Source: JARIHD01 sp964503715
GTDB taxonomy: Bacteria > Patescibacteriota > Saccharimonadia > Saccharimonadales > UBA4665
Direction of reading: 5' to 3'
Length of the DNA stretch: 35,087 bases
Assembly (NCBI GenBank): GCA_964503715.1
Contig: CAZDAD010000009.1
Span: 1-35,087 of the forward strand
Position 1 is the first letter of the stretch, and every line of letters begins with the position of its first letter. Below the pieces are notes generated by a model. The model saw nothing but the letters and a program-made list of their open reading frames with translations, made no database searches and had not been told where the DNA came from. The position numbers were made by a program, and so were the translations under genes. Positions 16,272 through 24,004 of this stretch are shown one piece after another.

Positions 16272-17226
16272 TATCTACCTCAGTGTATTTGTCGCGGAAA
16301 TAGAGGAATTTGTCGTACATATACGAATTAATACTTTGCTGTTGCCTATCGGGGTAGCTGAGTATGTAGTGAGCAGCGTCGTTAATGGCGGCATACATCA
16401 CCCATTCACGAAGGTCATTAAGTTTAATCTTTGATTGGCTCTCGTAGGCTTCTATGAAACAGTTGAATTTATCAATATCAGGAGTGGCGGTACCTTCAGC
16501 AAAAGACCACTCCATTGCCGCATGAGCAGCATCTTTTACGTAGAACGGAGATGCCAATGCGTAGTCAAAATCTATAACCCCGACCAGCTCCTGGTCGCTA
16601 TCAAAAAGAACATTTTGAATTCTGTAATCATTGTGCAGGATCGTAATCGGGCCTGCTGCATCGGCAATTTTTTCAGCGTAAAAATCCTTTGCCCATTTTA
16701 GGTCAGCGGCAAAAAGGTCTTTATTGTTTGCATCTTTGAATTGTCCGCCCCTAATAGCTTCGGACAATTTATCAATGTCGGATGTTATATCTGCCCACCA
16801 CGTGGTGTTATGCTCCCTGGCAAATTCTTTACCGAACTCGTGTATTGTGGCGAGCTGCTTGGCGGCCTGTTCAATCTGGTGATTAGACACATTTTGAATG
16901 TCAGTCGGCTCATGGTCAATGTATTTGAATAAAGCTACCGGGTACTCTTCTGACCCTATCTCGATAGTTGTGGCTAGTTTAACCTTAGCTACGGGAATAT
17001 GGTTATTTTCTAAAAAGGATATGAATGCGGTCTCGGTCTCGACTTCGCTAAGGCGCTTGTTGAGACTTAGGCGGATGATTATTGTGTTATCGGCGTCTAG
17101 AAATACCAGGTTATCTCGGCTCGATGAAATCTGCCTGATATCACTAGACCACTTAGACAAACTATCACTATCTTGCAAGTGCTTAATTACATCTTCAACA
17201 TTTAGTTGAGTATTTTTGTAATTCAT
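16264..17226 (-). CDS. APH-fold small-molecule kinase
   Basis: A 320-residue aminoglycoside/choline-kinase-type phosphotransferase. The catalytic loop is ILHNDYRIQNVLF (His198, Asp200, Asn205; HxDxxxxN) and the metal-binding Asp follows in VIDFDYA (219). The N-lobe carries IIIRLSLNKRLSEVETETAFISFL. The family phosphorylates hydroxyls of aminoglycosides, homoserine, choline, fructosamines or sugars. The partner gene is a glycosyltransferase, so a sugar or amino-sugar substrate is more likely than antibiotic resistance, though resistance is not excluded. The gene starts 7 nt after a perfect TATAAT. Confidence 0.85.
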   Translation of the reverse strand: MNYKNTQLNVEDVIKHLQDSDSLSKWSSDIRQISSSRDNLVFLDADNTIIIRLSLNKRLSEVETETAFISFLENNHIPVAKVKLATTIEIGSEEYPVALFKYIDHEPTDIQNVSNHQIEQAAKQLATIHEFGKEFAREHNTTWWADITSDIDKLSEAIRGGQFKDANNKDLFAADLKWAKDFYAEKIADAAGPITILHNDYRIQNVLFDSDQELVGVIDFDYALASPFYVKDAAHAAMEWSFAEGTATPDIDKFNCFIEAYESQSKIKLNDLREWVMYAAINDAAHYILSYPDRQQQSINSYMYDKFLYFRDKYTEVDNV

Positions 17227-17233
17227 GGTTTTA

Positions 17234-17239
17234 ATTATA
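17234..17239 (-). promoter_or_regulatory. TATAAT -10 box of the kinase-glycosyltransferase operon
   Basis: A consensus TATAAT on the minus strand ends 7 nt before the ATG at 17226, a leaderless layout. The -35 is weak. Confidence 0.6.
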
Positions 17240-17283
17240 CGCTAAATAACATATACTCTCATCAAAGAATACCGATAAGTGCC

Positions 17284-18162
17284 ATGAATGTACATCTTAT
17301 AGATTCAACATTACGGGAGGGCTTTCAGGCTTCAGCCGAAAGTATTTTTCGTAACGATGAAGGTCCCTTGCGTTATCTCGGTATGGTTGCAGGAACGGCG
17401 GCCGGCCTTGTCGATCGGTTTGAAACTTATATGCCTGGTCCGTGTATCTCAGACAAAACTTGGGCGCAGCTTGTTGATAACCACAGAGATAATCTTCAGG
17501 TCTATGTAGGTGTAACTCATAACTTTGACATCTCCGAACGACCTGAGCTTGAGGATGGGCCCTGGAAAATGCTCTCAACCACTCTAGTTAGACATGAGCA
17601 AGACGATATTGCCAGAGATATCGGTCGTATTAAAAGGCATATGGGAAACACTGCTCTACGAGTGGGTGTCGAATGTGCGGCCTCGATGACCGTACCTGAA
17701 GTGGTGAAGCTCGTTAGGCGGGTTGCTGATAATGATAACGTTAAGATTGTTAGCCTAAACGACTCCAATGGAGTAATGAACAATGAATGGTTGCGCCAAT
17801 TCTTTGGTGTATATGACGCCAGTAAGGTCCCCAATATAGACCTTGGCTTTCATGTACATAATGGCAAGGCTCTTGCCGCTAGAAAGAAAATAAAAACCGC
17901 ACTCGAGCTTGCCGAGCAGTCAGGCATAAATACAATTGAAATCGATGCAACGGCCTATGGCTTGGGCGACCACAGGGGCATACTATCAACTCTCGAAGCG
18001 GCTAAGCTCATTGGCTATAATCTAAGATCAGATTTGCGTGAGGCCTTGGCCAAGGCGGGTGTGGAGATGTTTGCTCGTACTGCCAGGCCTAAGGCCAGTA
18101 TTGACATAGCGAGGTCACACTACGATGACTACGGTCGCCTTCGCCGAGAGTACATGGAGTAA
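17284..18162 (+). CDS. DRE-TIM metallolyase/condensing-type enzyme, catalytic domain only
   Basis: A 292-residue TIM barrel of the HMG-CoA lyase / isopropylmalate-homocitrate synthase superfamily. DSTLREGFQ at residues 7-15 is the metal and catalytic strand. GFHVHNGKALA supplies His190 and His192, and EIDATAYGLGDHRG (about 220-233) is typical of the condensing subgroup. The C-terminal subdomain and LeuA-type regulatory domain are missing, so this is unlikely to be LeuA itself, and no leucine genes are nearby. It may cleave or form a C-C bond between an acyl-CoA and a keto acid. It is divergent from the kinase operon. A TTG-started extension to 17206 is rejected because it runs through the kinase promoter. 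A TATACT at 17250-17255 may be its -10, giving a leader near 20 nt. Confidence 0.75.
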   Translation: MNVHLIDSTLREGFQASAESIFRNDEGPLRYLGMVAGTAAGLVDRFETYMPGPCISDKTWAQLVDNHRDNLQVYVGVTHNFDISERPELEDGPWKMLSTTLVRHEQDDIARDIGRIKRHMGNTALRVGVECAASMTVPEVVKLVRRVADNDNVKIVSLNDSNGVMNNEWLRQFFGVYDASKVPNIDLGFHVHNGKALAARKKIKTALELAEQSGINTIEIDATAYGLGDHRGILSTLEAAKLIGYNLRSDLREALAKAGVEMFARTARPKASIDIARSHYDDYGRLRREYME

Positions 18163-18163
18163 C

Positions 18164-18907
18164 CTAAATTGATGACCATAGATTATCAAACACTTCCTTC
18201 TGTAGGTTAGCAATGCCTGCATTGTCAATTACGATTGCCGACAAGAAGTTTGTCTCGTCCATAGTTATAAGCGCAGTTTTGTGGCCGTATATCAGTGTAT
18301 AACAATTTGGGCCTTCACCACGTTTAGCCTTTAGCCAGCGTCGTTCGCTCAAGGCATCTCTGGAGCCGCCCTCACCTACGGCTATAACATTTACGCTTAT
18401 CCCCGCTGATATTCGGCGCTGCGTGAAGTTGGGAAAGTTGTGGTATATGTAGGCCCTTACCTTTTTGGTCGATATAACACGATAATGTTTGGTCGGTAAT
18501 TTTTGACAAGTGGCTATGACATCTCTTAGGACAGCAGCCACACCTTCGTGATCTTCGAACACTGTAGCAATCGAATTGCCCTCTGTTTTTACTTCTTTCG
18601 GCAGGTGAGCAATATATGCAGCGGCTAACTGTTCAGCAGCTAATGCTTGCTGTTGATATTCCTTGACGAGCTCCAAGATTGTCTGCGGATTAGTGCATGT
18701 ATAGCGCCGTTGTTTGCCTACTTCTATCGATCCGACTAGCCCTTTTGAGGCCAAGCTTTTGATAGATTCGTATATGCTACCCCGATTTATGCCAGTTATT
18801 TCGGCTAACTGCCTGAGACTACTCCGAGGTGCCTCAGCCAAGGCCTCGTAAACTCTCTTGTCACGATTGTCTAAGCCGATTGTCGAAAAGTCGAAGTCAG
18901 TGTTCAT
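18164..18907 (-). CDS. TrmB-type winged-helix regulator
   Basis: A 247-residue protein. The N-terminal winged helix (about 15-75) reads RQLAEITGINRGSIYESIKSLASKGLVGSIEVGKQRRYTC, matching TrmB-type repressors or activators that sense sugars in archaea and some bacteria. A helix rich in Gln/Ala (85-105) may dimerise. The C-terminal half (110-247), with HYRVISTKKVRAYIYHNFPNF and YGHKTALITMDETNFLSAIVI, resembles the phospholipase-D-like sensor domain found behind TrmB HTHs. It is divergent from the GNAT-kinase-HAD operon and convergent with the DRE-TIM gene, so it probably controls these genes. A palindrome at 18986-18998 between it and the GNAT is a candidate site. Confidence 0.8.
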   Translation of the reverse strand: MNTDFDFSTIGLDNRDKRVYEALAEAPRSSLRQLAEITGINRGSIYESIKSLASKGLVGSIEVGKQRRYTCTNPQTILELVKEYQQQALAAEQLAAAYIAHLPKEVKTEGNSIATVFEDHEGVAAVLRDVIATCQKLPTKHYRVISTKKVRAYIYHNFPNFTQRRISAGISVNVIAVGEGGSRDALSERRWLKAKRGEGPNCYTLIYGHKTALITMDETNFLSAIVIDNAGIANLQKEVFDNLWSSI

Positions 18908-18920
18908 GATTTATAGATTG

Positions 18921-18950
18921 ATTCTAAGACTATACTAGCATAATTGTCAA
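18921..18950 (-). promoter_or_regulatory. promoter of the TrmB-type regulator gene
   Basis: A consensus TTGACA (18945-18950) is followed on the minus strand by TAGAAT (18921-18926) after 18 nt. The ATG at 18907 is 13 nt further, giving a leader of about 6 nt without an SD. Confidence 0.6.
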
Positions 18951-18985
18951 AATTTTTTGGCCACATTGGGTACAAAGAACCGTGC

Positions 18986-18998
18986 CTATATCATATAG
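18986..18998. promoter_or_regulatory. palindrome CTATATcATATAG, candidate operator
   Basis: A perfect 6-1-6 inverted repeat lies in the space between the divergent regulator and GNAT genes, upstream of both start regions. Position and symmetry suit a dimeric regulator site. It is AT-rich, so chance is possible. Confidence 0.35.
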
Positions 18999-19034
18999 TT
19001 CAAAAGTTCGTATATCTTAAATAGTTTGGAAATT

Positions 19035-19853
19035 ATGTCAGAATCAAGAAATACTATTCCTACTCCTGCTCAATTCGTAGGTTTTGAAGGGGCATTTGCA
19101 ACCAGCAAGTCATCTATGTGGCTTGAATCTGAAATTGGCGCACTACTGCCCCAGCTAGATCCAAGACACAATGGAGCGCCAATAGACCATGAACAGGCCA
19201 ACGCAGCGGCTTGGTCGAACCGACACGCCCAAGTTGTGTCAGTCCGCCAGACAGACGAGGGCCCAAAGCTGGCGGGCATAGCTAATCTATCTAAGTCAGC
19301 TTGGTCATACTCACCAGAGGGGCTATTGCAGCCCAAGCCGATGGTCTGGCTTGGTAGTTTTGTAGTGGCAGAGGCCTTTAGGGGCGCGGATGGCCGTAAT
19401 GGCCAGACAGGTGCCACTGTAGCGTCTGAAATATGGTCAACGATGCGTTCATGGAGTCAGGAACGTGGCGTAGATACTATGCAGTTTATGACCGAAGAAG
19501 AACGTGGTGCGGCTGTCGCTTATTATCGAAAGATGGGTGCAAGGGTTATTGGCTCGGCTCGGCTTTGGGATGTTCCGCTAGATGTGGCTGATGAATCACC
19601 TATGCCCTGGGAGACAAGAACGAGAGGCGGCTTTGACATGTATGAAGCTTTCCTGGGTAGAGTCGGACTAGTCTTGCATGGTGGTGACCCCGAGCGTCAA
19701 TCTAACGAAGTAGCTAACTACGCCAAAGCTATAGGCGCTAAAAGTGCTCAAATGATCAGTACTGGACAAGATGCGCGGCTAGACGGTGATGGCATACAAG
19801 AACCTAGTCAGGAGCTGCTGCTGACAGTTGATTGGGCAGAGCATGAACGATAG
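19035..19853 (+). CDS. GNAT-family acyltransferase
   Basis: A 272-residue protein with GNAT features: strand beta4 WLGSFVVAEAFRGADG (105-120) runs into the acyl-CoA pyrophosphate loop RNGQTGATVASEIW (121-134), a variant of the Q/RxxGxG/A motif, and AAVAYYRKMGARVIG (159-173) is the typical beta5-alpha4 segment. The C-terminal 70 residues are outside the usual fold. It should transfer an acetyl or other acyl group from CoA to an amine. MshD, which caps mycothiol, is also a GNAT, but direct orthology is not claimed. ATG 19035 is preferred over TTG 19026. It is the first gene of a three-gene operon, overlapping the next gene by 11 nt. Confidence 0.75.
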   Translation: MSESRNTIPTPAQFVGFEGAFATSKSSMWLESEIGALLPQLDPRHNGAPIDHEQANAAAWSNRHAQVVSVRQTDEGPKLAGIANLSKSAWSYSPEGLLQPKPMVWLGSFVVAEAFRGADGRNGQTGATVASEIWSTMRSWSQERGVDTMQFMTEEERGAAVAYYRKMGARVIGSARLWDVPLDVADESPMPWETRTRGGFDMYEAFLGRVGLVLHGGDPERQSNEVANYAKAIGAKSAQMISTGQDARLDGDGIQEPSQELLLTVDWAEHER

Positions 19854-20862
19854 CTCGGCCCAAAAACACCTTAGGTCTTTCTTGGGTTCAGGGGCATCTG
19901 ATGCTAGTATCCGACGGCTTCGTGGCGGTGAGGTCAATGGCACTTGGCTAGTTGTACATAAAAACAAAAAGTACATACTGCAAAGACTGAGCAGCGTCTT
20001 TGGCCATACGGTTATCGACGATATGGAAATTATCACCACCGAACTCAGGCGGGATCTGTGGATTATGCCGACACTAATAAAGACACTTGGCAGCCACAGG
20101 AATTATGTCGAAGACTATCACGACCCCACTTTTACCTGGCGTCTAATGACGTTCATTGAATCTGACGGTTCGATTCCAGAAGTCGGCAATAACCTGCTCT
20201 CCTCTATGGGCCTAATATTAGCTAGACTACACCGTTCTTTGTCCGCTATAGATTACGAGCCAACCTTTAGGCTGGCGCATTACAGGGATACTTCATACCA
20301 TTTAATCAAGCTGCGTCGTCTGTCTAAACTAATGAGCATCGAGTCTGATGTTTCGATGACTACCAAAATACTCGAAGCGTGGCGGTCTACTCCCACTCTA
20401 CCACGCGGTAAGCGGCAGCTAATTCATGGTGATCCCAGAATGGCCAATATGCTCTTTATGGACAAGATGCCTTTTACGTTCATTGACTGGGATACTGTTA
20501 TGAAAGGAACGGTATGGATGGATATTGGTGATATGATTCGTTCCCTCGTTGAGGCAAGTTTGGTTCCTGCTAATAATTTTCGTCTAGATAAGTCGGCGCT
20601 GACAAGAGTCTGCGCAGGCTATTTTGAGGAATTACCCAAAAACGGCACCCTCGATAGATTTATTCACTCTGCCCTGGATGCGGCAGGACTAATAAGTCTG
20701 GAGCTAGCGGCGCGGTTTATGAATGATATCGTGGAAGACTATTACTGGTCCTGGGATACAACTAAGTTTGTTTGCAGGGCTGACAATAATCGTTCACGAG
20801 CCAACGAAACATGGCGTGTGTACGAGCGAATCTGCAAACTAAAAGGAGAACTAGATGATTAA
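19843..20862 (+). CDS. APH-fold kinase resembling N-acetylhexosamine 1-kinase
   Basis: A 339-residue kinase. The N-lobe GGEVNGTWLVVHKNKKYILQRLSSVFG contains the yILQR-N/S-xVF pattern seen in NahK-type hexosamine kinases. The catalytic loop is LIHGDPRMANMLF (His195, Asp197, Asn202) and the metal site is FIDWDT (215). NahK phosphorylates C1 of GlcNAc or GalNAc for NDP-sugar synthesis; that specificity is suggested here by motif resemblance only. The start inside the GNAT end and the downstream 8-nt overlap with the HAD gene show an operon. A TTG start at 19828 would add five residues. Confidence 0.8.
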   Translation: MNDSSAQKHLRSFLGSGASDASIRRLRGGEVNGTWLVVHKNKKYILQRLSSVFGHTVIDDMEIITTELRRDLWIMPTLIKTLGSHRNYVEDYHDPTFTWRLMTFIESDGSIPEVGNNLLSSMGLILARLHRSLSAIDYEPTFRLAHYRDTSYHLIKLRRLSKLMSIESDVSMTTKILEAWRSTPTLPRGKRQLIHGDPRMANMLFMDKMPFTFIDWDTVMKGTVWMDIGDMIRSLVEASLVPANNFRLDKSALTRVCAGYFEELPKNGTLDRFIHSALDAAGLISLELAARFMNDIVEDYYWSWDTTKFVCRADNNRSRANETWRVYERICKLKGELDD

Positions 20863-21442
20863 AGTAATTGCTTTCGATTTTTTTGATGTTTTGCATACTG
20901 ACCCGCAGCGGGCTTGGCTAGATGAGTATGGATTTAGGCGAGAGGGCGGCTTTGCTGATGTTTCGGACATGCTCGACGAGGGTAATATTGAACACGAAGA
21001 ATATTTTAGGCGTTATGCCGAACTTAGTGGTAAACAACTCGATGAGATTAAGGATTTCTACTCCTCTACCTCGGTGAATAATGACATGGTGGAGCTTGTG
21101 AAAAGCTTGCATGGCAACTATAGGACCGCTCTAGTTTCGAATGCGGCACCAGAGGAGGTACGGCCACGCCTCAAGCGTCATGGTCTTGCTGAGCATCTGG
21201 ATGTAACAATAATTTCCGGTGAAGTCGGTACGCGCAAGCCATTTGCTCCAATCTTTGAGATACTAATCGATAAAGTCGGCGCTAAGCCGCAAGAGATACT
21301 ATTTATCGATGACAACCCCCACAACTGCCGTGGTGCTGCCAAACTAGGTATTAGGACGCATCAATTCAAAGACCACGGCAGTCTAATCCGTGGCCTAATG
21401 AATATGAACTTAGTTGATGACCAAGCTATAGCGCTATGTTAG
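20855..21442 (+). CDS. HAD-superfamily hydrolase with altered motif I
   Basis: A 195-residue HAD protein with cap C1. Motif I is FDFFDVL (nucleophile Asp8), so the general acid/base Asp two residues on is replaced by Phe. Motif II is LVSNA, motif III GTRKPFAPIF supplies the Lys, and motif IV is ILFIDDNPHNC. Phosphatases normally need the second Asp; haloacid dehalogenases have an aromatic residue there instead. The chemistry may therefore not be plain phosphatase action. A clear SD AAAGGAG precedes the ATG, which overlaps the kinase stop. Its last 17 nt overlap the convergent membrane-protein gene. Confidence 0.85.
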   Translation: MIKVIAFDFFDVLHTDPQRAWLDEYGFRREGGFADVSDMLDEGNIEHEEYFRRYAELSGKQLDEIKDFYSSTSVNNDMVELVKSLHGNYRTALVSNAAPEEVRPRLKRHGLAEHLDVTIISGEVGTRKPFAPIFEILIDKVGAKPQEILFIDDNPHNCRGAAKLGIRTHQFKDHGSLIRGLMNMNLVDDQAIALC

Positions 21443-22514
21443 ATGAGCTTTCTGTCTTCATGACATCATCCATGCCTTTGGCGGGCATTGGTACGGCTGG
21501 TCCCATTTTGGGGTCGTTCTCGTATACATAGACTGATTGGTCGTAACAGACTTTGCCTGATGGATGGCTACTGGTGTCGATGTAACTACCCATATCGTAG
21601 GCATTATTTGGTTTTTGGCCTGTACCTTTCGACTTCTTATAGTTAACGCAAAGTTCATATTTGTAGACTTTACTGCTCTGTTCTGGTGCAGGATAAATGG
21701 CTAGTTTCTCAGTAGCCTGCGCACTAGCTGTAATTGTGTTTTGGTCACTCACGCCCTTTTGACTGAACTCAACCATACCTTTATCGATTAGGGCTTTAGA
21801 GTTCTTTTGGTAGTCGTCAAACTTTAGGTCCTGGAGCTTCTTGGGAAAGTCCTTGTTGGTGCTTATGTAAGCACTAATAGTGTTGCTCAAGCTTGGTAAT
21901 TGGCTCTCGATAAATCTGTCCTGTCTGTTAGCGATACTGGCCTTGAGCGGTCCGAAGCCTGCGGCAAGTAGCGCCACTAAGAGCACCGCAGCAACTATAG
22001 GTCTGAAGAAACGCATGACTTTCCAGGGTGCATCCAGACCCGTTATCCTGAGGAACATTAAGGCAGCTAGCTTGGATACGATTACAAGGCCAATAATTAC
22101 GGCCCAGAGTTCCTTGGTATCTGTATTTATGTCGGTCAATACTCTGACCAGAGTTGTAATAGCACCAACGGCAGTACCTAGACTGACCACAAACGCTATA
22201 ACCGCATGGATTGACATAACAACGGCGGCAAAGCCTGTTTTGTGTTTGGGCTCGACTTTGCGGTATTGACGGTCAACAAAGAACGTAGTGCCAGCCAGAC
22301 AGACGAGCGCCGTCATGGCGTAGGCTATATCGCTATAATCTGAAGCATTGGCATTCTTGTTGACAAAGTACATCAATGTCGGCATCAACACTACAGTAAA
22401 AGCCCCGAGTGTCAGCAGCCAAGCCACGTAAGTCAGCCACTGCCAAACAACTGCATTAGAAGCAGCAGGTTGAACTACAGCCTCCTTCTTTTTAAGCGCA
22501 GCACCTTTCTTCAT
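21426..22514 (-). CDS. polytopic membrane protein with extracytoplasmic C-terminal domain
   Basis: I do not recognise a named family. The 362-residue chain has a Lys-rich cytoplasmic start (MKKGAALKKKEA), about five membrane segments (near 26-50, 62-80, 95-122, 135-155, 170-188), and a soluble tail of about 170 residues. The tail begins DRFIESQLPSLSNTISAYISTNKDFPKKLQDL, similar in feel to the helix-plus-sheet layout of type II pseudopilin-like domains, and holds two cysteines (YELCVNY, GKVCYDQSVY) that may pair outside the cell. AAGGGGA lies about 6 nt before the ATG, so this gene has a normal leader. It is probably a surface protein. Confidence 0.7.
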   Translation of the reverse strand: MKKGAALKKKEAVVQPAASNAVVWQWLTYVAWLLTLGAFTVVLMPTLMYFVNKNANASDYSDIAYAMTALVCLAGTTFFVDRQYRKVEPKHKTGFAAVVMSIHAVIAFVVSLGTAVGAITTLVRVLTDINTDTKELWAVIIGLVIVSKLAALMFLRITGLDAPWKVMRFFRPIVAAVLLVALLAAGFGPLKASIANRQDRFIESQLPSLSNTISAYISTNKDFPKKLQDLKFDDYQKNSKALIDKGMVEFSQKGVSDQNTITASAQATEKLAIYPAPEQSSKVYKYELCVNYKKSKGTGQKPNNAYDMGSYIDTSSHPSGKVCYDQSVYVYENDPKMGPAVPMPAKGMDDVMKTESSSNIAL

Positions 22515-22570
22515 AGAATCCCCTTAATTAGTAATTTAATTGTATCACCAATTTTTGGAGTTTTTGTAAA

Positions 22571-23002
22571 CTACTTATGGTAGGGATAGCCACTGTTTAT
22601 GGTGCTGGACCTATATAGCGTTTCGGCCGTCACGACCATAGCCAGATCATGCGGTAGGGTCAGCTCTGACAGACTTAGCTCGTAGTCGCACTTATCGATA
22701 AAATCTTCAGGTAGACCCTCTGGCCCACCAATAATAAATGCCAATTCTTGACCATGCTGAGCTTTAGTTTCCAAAAATTGCGCCAGTCGCTCGCTAGAAA
22801 GTTGTTGGGCGCCTATAACCATCGCCACTCTGAAGCAGCCTTCGGTGGCGCTCAGAAGCTGCTTGGTGTCATAGGCATACTTATCCTGAACATGCACTAT
22901 TTTGAGACTATGCAACTTAGATAGCCTAGCGGCGTAATCTCGCCAACCTAATTTTGCGTACTGTAGCTTGGGCTCGCCAACAGTGACCAATCTTATCTTC
23001 AT
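22571..23002 (-). CDS. rlmH: 23S rRNA pseudouridine1915 N3-methyltransferase
   Basis: RlmH is a SPOUT-fold methyltransferase that methylates pseudouridine 1915 in helix 69 of 23S rRNA on assembled 70S ribosomes. The 143-residue length (usual about 155) and motifs are typical: MKIRLVTVGEPK at the start, the knot FIIGGPEGLP, LSLSELTLPHDLAMVVTAETLYRSSTI and the C-terminal SGYPYHK. Its start overlaps the stop of the TylF-like methyltransferase gene by 4 nt (ATGA), placing it at the end of the two-component operon. Confidence 0.96.
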   Translation of the reverse strand: MKIRLVTVGEPKLQYAKLGWRDYAARLSKLHSLKIVHVQDKYAYDTKQLLSATEGCFRVAMVIGAQQLSSERLAQFLETKAQHGQELAFIIGGPEGLPEDFIDKCDYELSLSELTLPHDLAMVVTAETLYRSSTINSGYPYHK

Positions 23003-23613
23003 AGCTCTATGATGGCAATATTATGAGAATGTCGCAAGCGTAGCGTTTTGCCTCGAAAATAGTCGTTTATGGCTCGTTCGACACCCGGGAGAGCCTCCCT
23101 TTGGTAGTCATCGACCAATATCACTCCGCCGCTACTCACAGCAGGTACAACTAATCTGAGCGAGGCAATTATCGATTCATAGAAGTCACCATCAAGGAAC
23201 GCAAAACTGATCGGACTTGGCATATCACTTGGGGTCAGGTCGTTGAACCAGCCCTTGTGAATGATTGGCGGTTTTAGATTGGCGCGCTCAAAATTCTTGA
23301 CTAGTTGTTTGCGTGAAACAGCCAGTTCGCCTGCCTTGAACTCTACGCCTGCGGCGCTAGTATCGGCGGACGTCTTGCTGGGGAGGCCTTCAAATGAGTC
23401 ATATACATGGAACTGCCTTAGGGTAGACTGCTGTTTCTGGTCAAGCAGTCGCCTTATAAATAAGCTGGTTGTTCCAGAGTAGCAGCCTAGTTCGACTATA
23501 TGGCCCGCCACACCTTTGTCTAATACTTTCTCAAGTGCTGTCCACACCACAGCAATGTCCTCACTGGACACCTGGTCAGAGATGATTGGAAAGCCTCTAA
23601 ACTCAGAGCGCAT
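22999..23613 (-). CDS. TylF/macrocin O-methyltransferase-like protein
   Basis: A 204-residue SAM-dependent methyltransferase. IVELGCYSGTTSLFIRRLL (about 39-57) is motif I, VYDSFEGLP (about 89-97) is the hallmark of the TylF family, and FAFLDGDFYESIIASLRLV with GGVILVDDYQ completes the metal-dependent site. Known members methylate sugar hydroxyls of macrolides or glycans. The gene overlaps the response-regulator gene by 11 nt upstream and rlmH by 4 nt downstream. The acceptor is unknown. Confidence 0.85.
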   Translation of the reverse strand: MRSEFRGFPIISDQVSSEDIAVVWTALEKVLDKGVAGHIVELGCYSGTTSLFIRRLLDQKQQSTLRQFHVYDSFEGLPSKTSADTSAAGVEFKAGELAVSRKQLVKNFERANLKPPIIHKGWFNDLTPSDMPSPISFAFLDGDFYESIIASLRLVVPAVSSGGVILVDDYQREALPGVERAINDYFRGKTLRLRHSHNIAIIEL

Positions 23614-24001
23614 TGATAACAGTGACTAGCTCGCGAGGCGTTATTTCGGCCTTAACTAGGTAGCCATCGGCCTGCTTCTCGATGGCACTGCGGATATCTT
23701 CTCGCTGGTCTAAGTTGGTAGTAATAATTACCTTGCCACTAAACTTCGGTGTAATTGAGGTGTCCCTTAGTCGATTCAGTACCTCTATGCCTGTAATTGT
23801 CGGTACCATGATGTCTAGTAGTACTACGTCAAATTGATCGGTCTGTGCTAATTCAAGACCTTTTTGGCCGTCAACCTCTACGGTTACGGTGTAGCCTGCT
23901 CGAGTTAAGGCGCGTACATATAGCTCGCCGATGAAATGTTCATCTTCGATGCAAAGTACTTTTTTGCCAATAGGTGTGGGTGATTCGTAAGTTTGGGCCA
24001 T
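23603..24001 (-). CDS. single-domain response regulator (CheY-like)
   Basis: A 132-residue receiver domain with no output domain. Acidic pair Glu19-Asp20 (CIEDE), phospho-acceptor Asp63 (VVLLDIMVP), the switch Thr in VIITTNLDQ, and Lys in GYLVKAEITP are all present. The gene directly follows the histidine kinase (3 nt gap), its probable phosphodonor. With no DNA-binding domain it must act by protein contact or as a phosphorelay intermediate. Confidence 0.95.
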   Translation of the reverse strand: MAQTYESPTPIGKKVLCIEDEHFIGELYVRALTRAGYTVTVEVDGQKGLELAQTDQFDVVLLDIMVPTITGIEVLNRLRDTSITPKFSGKVIITTNLDQREDIRSAIEKQADGYLVKAEITPRELVTVINAL

Positions 24002-24004
24002 GTT

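Noticed and set aside
17206..17283. Upstream TTG start of the DRE-TIM gene
   Set aside because: It overlaps the divergent kinase start and its TATAAT box; the conserved domain begins right after ATG 17284.
17284..18162. 2-isopropylmalate synthase (leuA) call
   Set aside because: Only the catalytic barrel is present, the regulatory domain is missing, and no leucine genes are nearby.
21428..21437. Self-complementary ATAGCGCTAT in the HAD/membrane-protein overlap
   Set aside because: It has no loop and no T-tract, so it is not a terminator; it lies in two coding frames and is probably chance.
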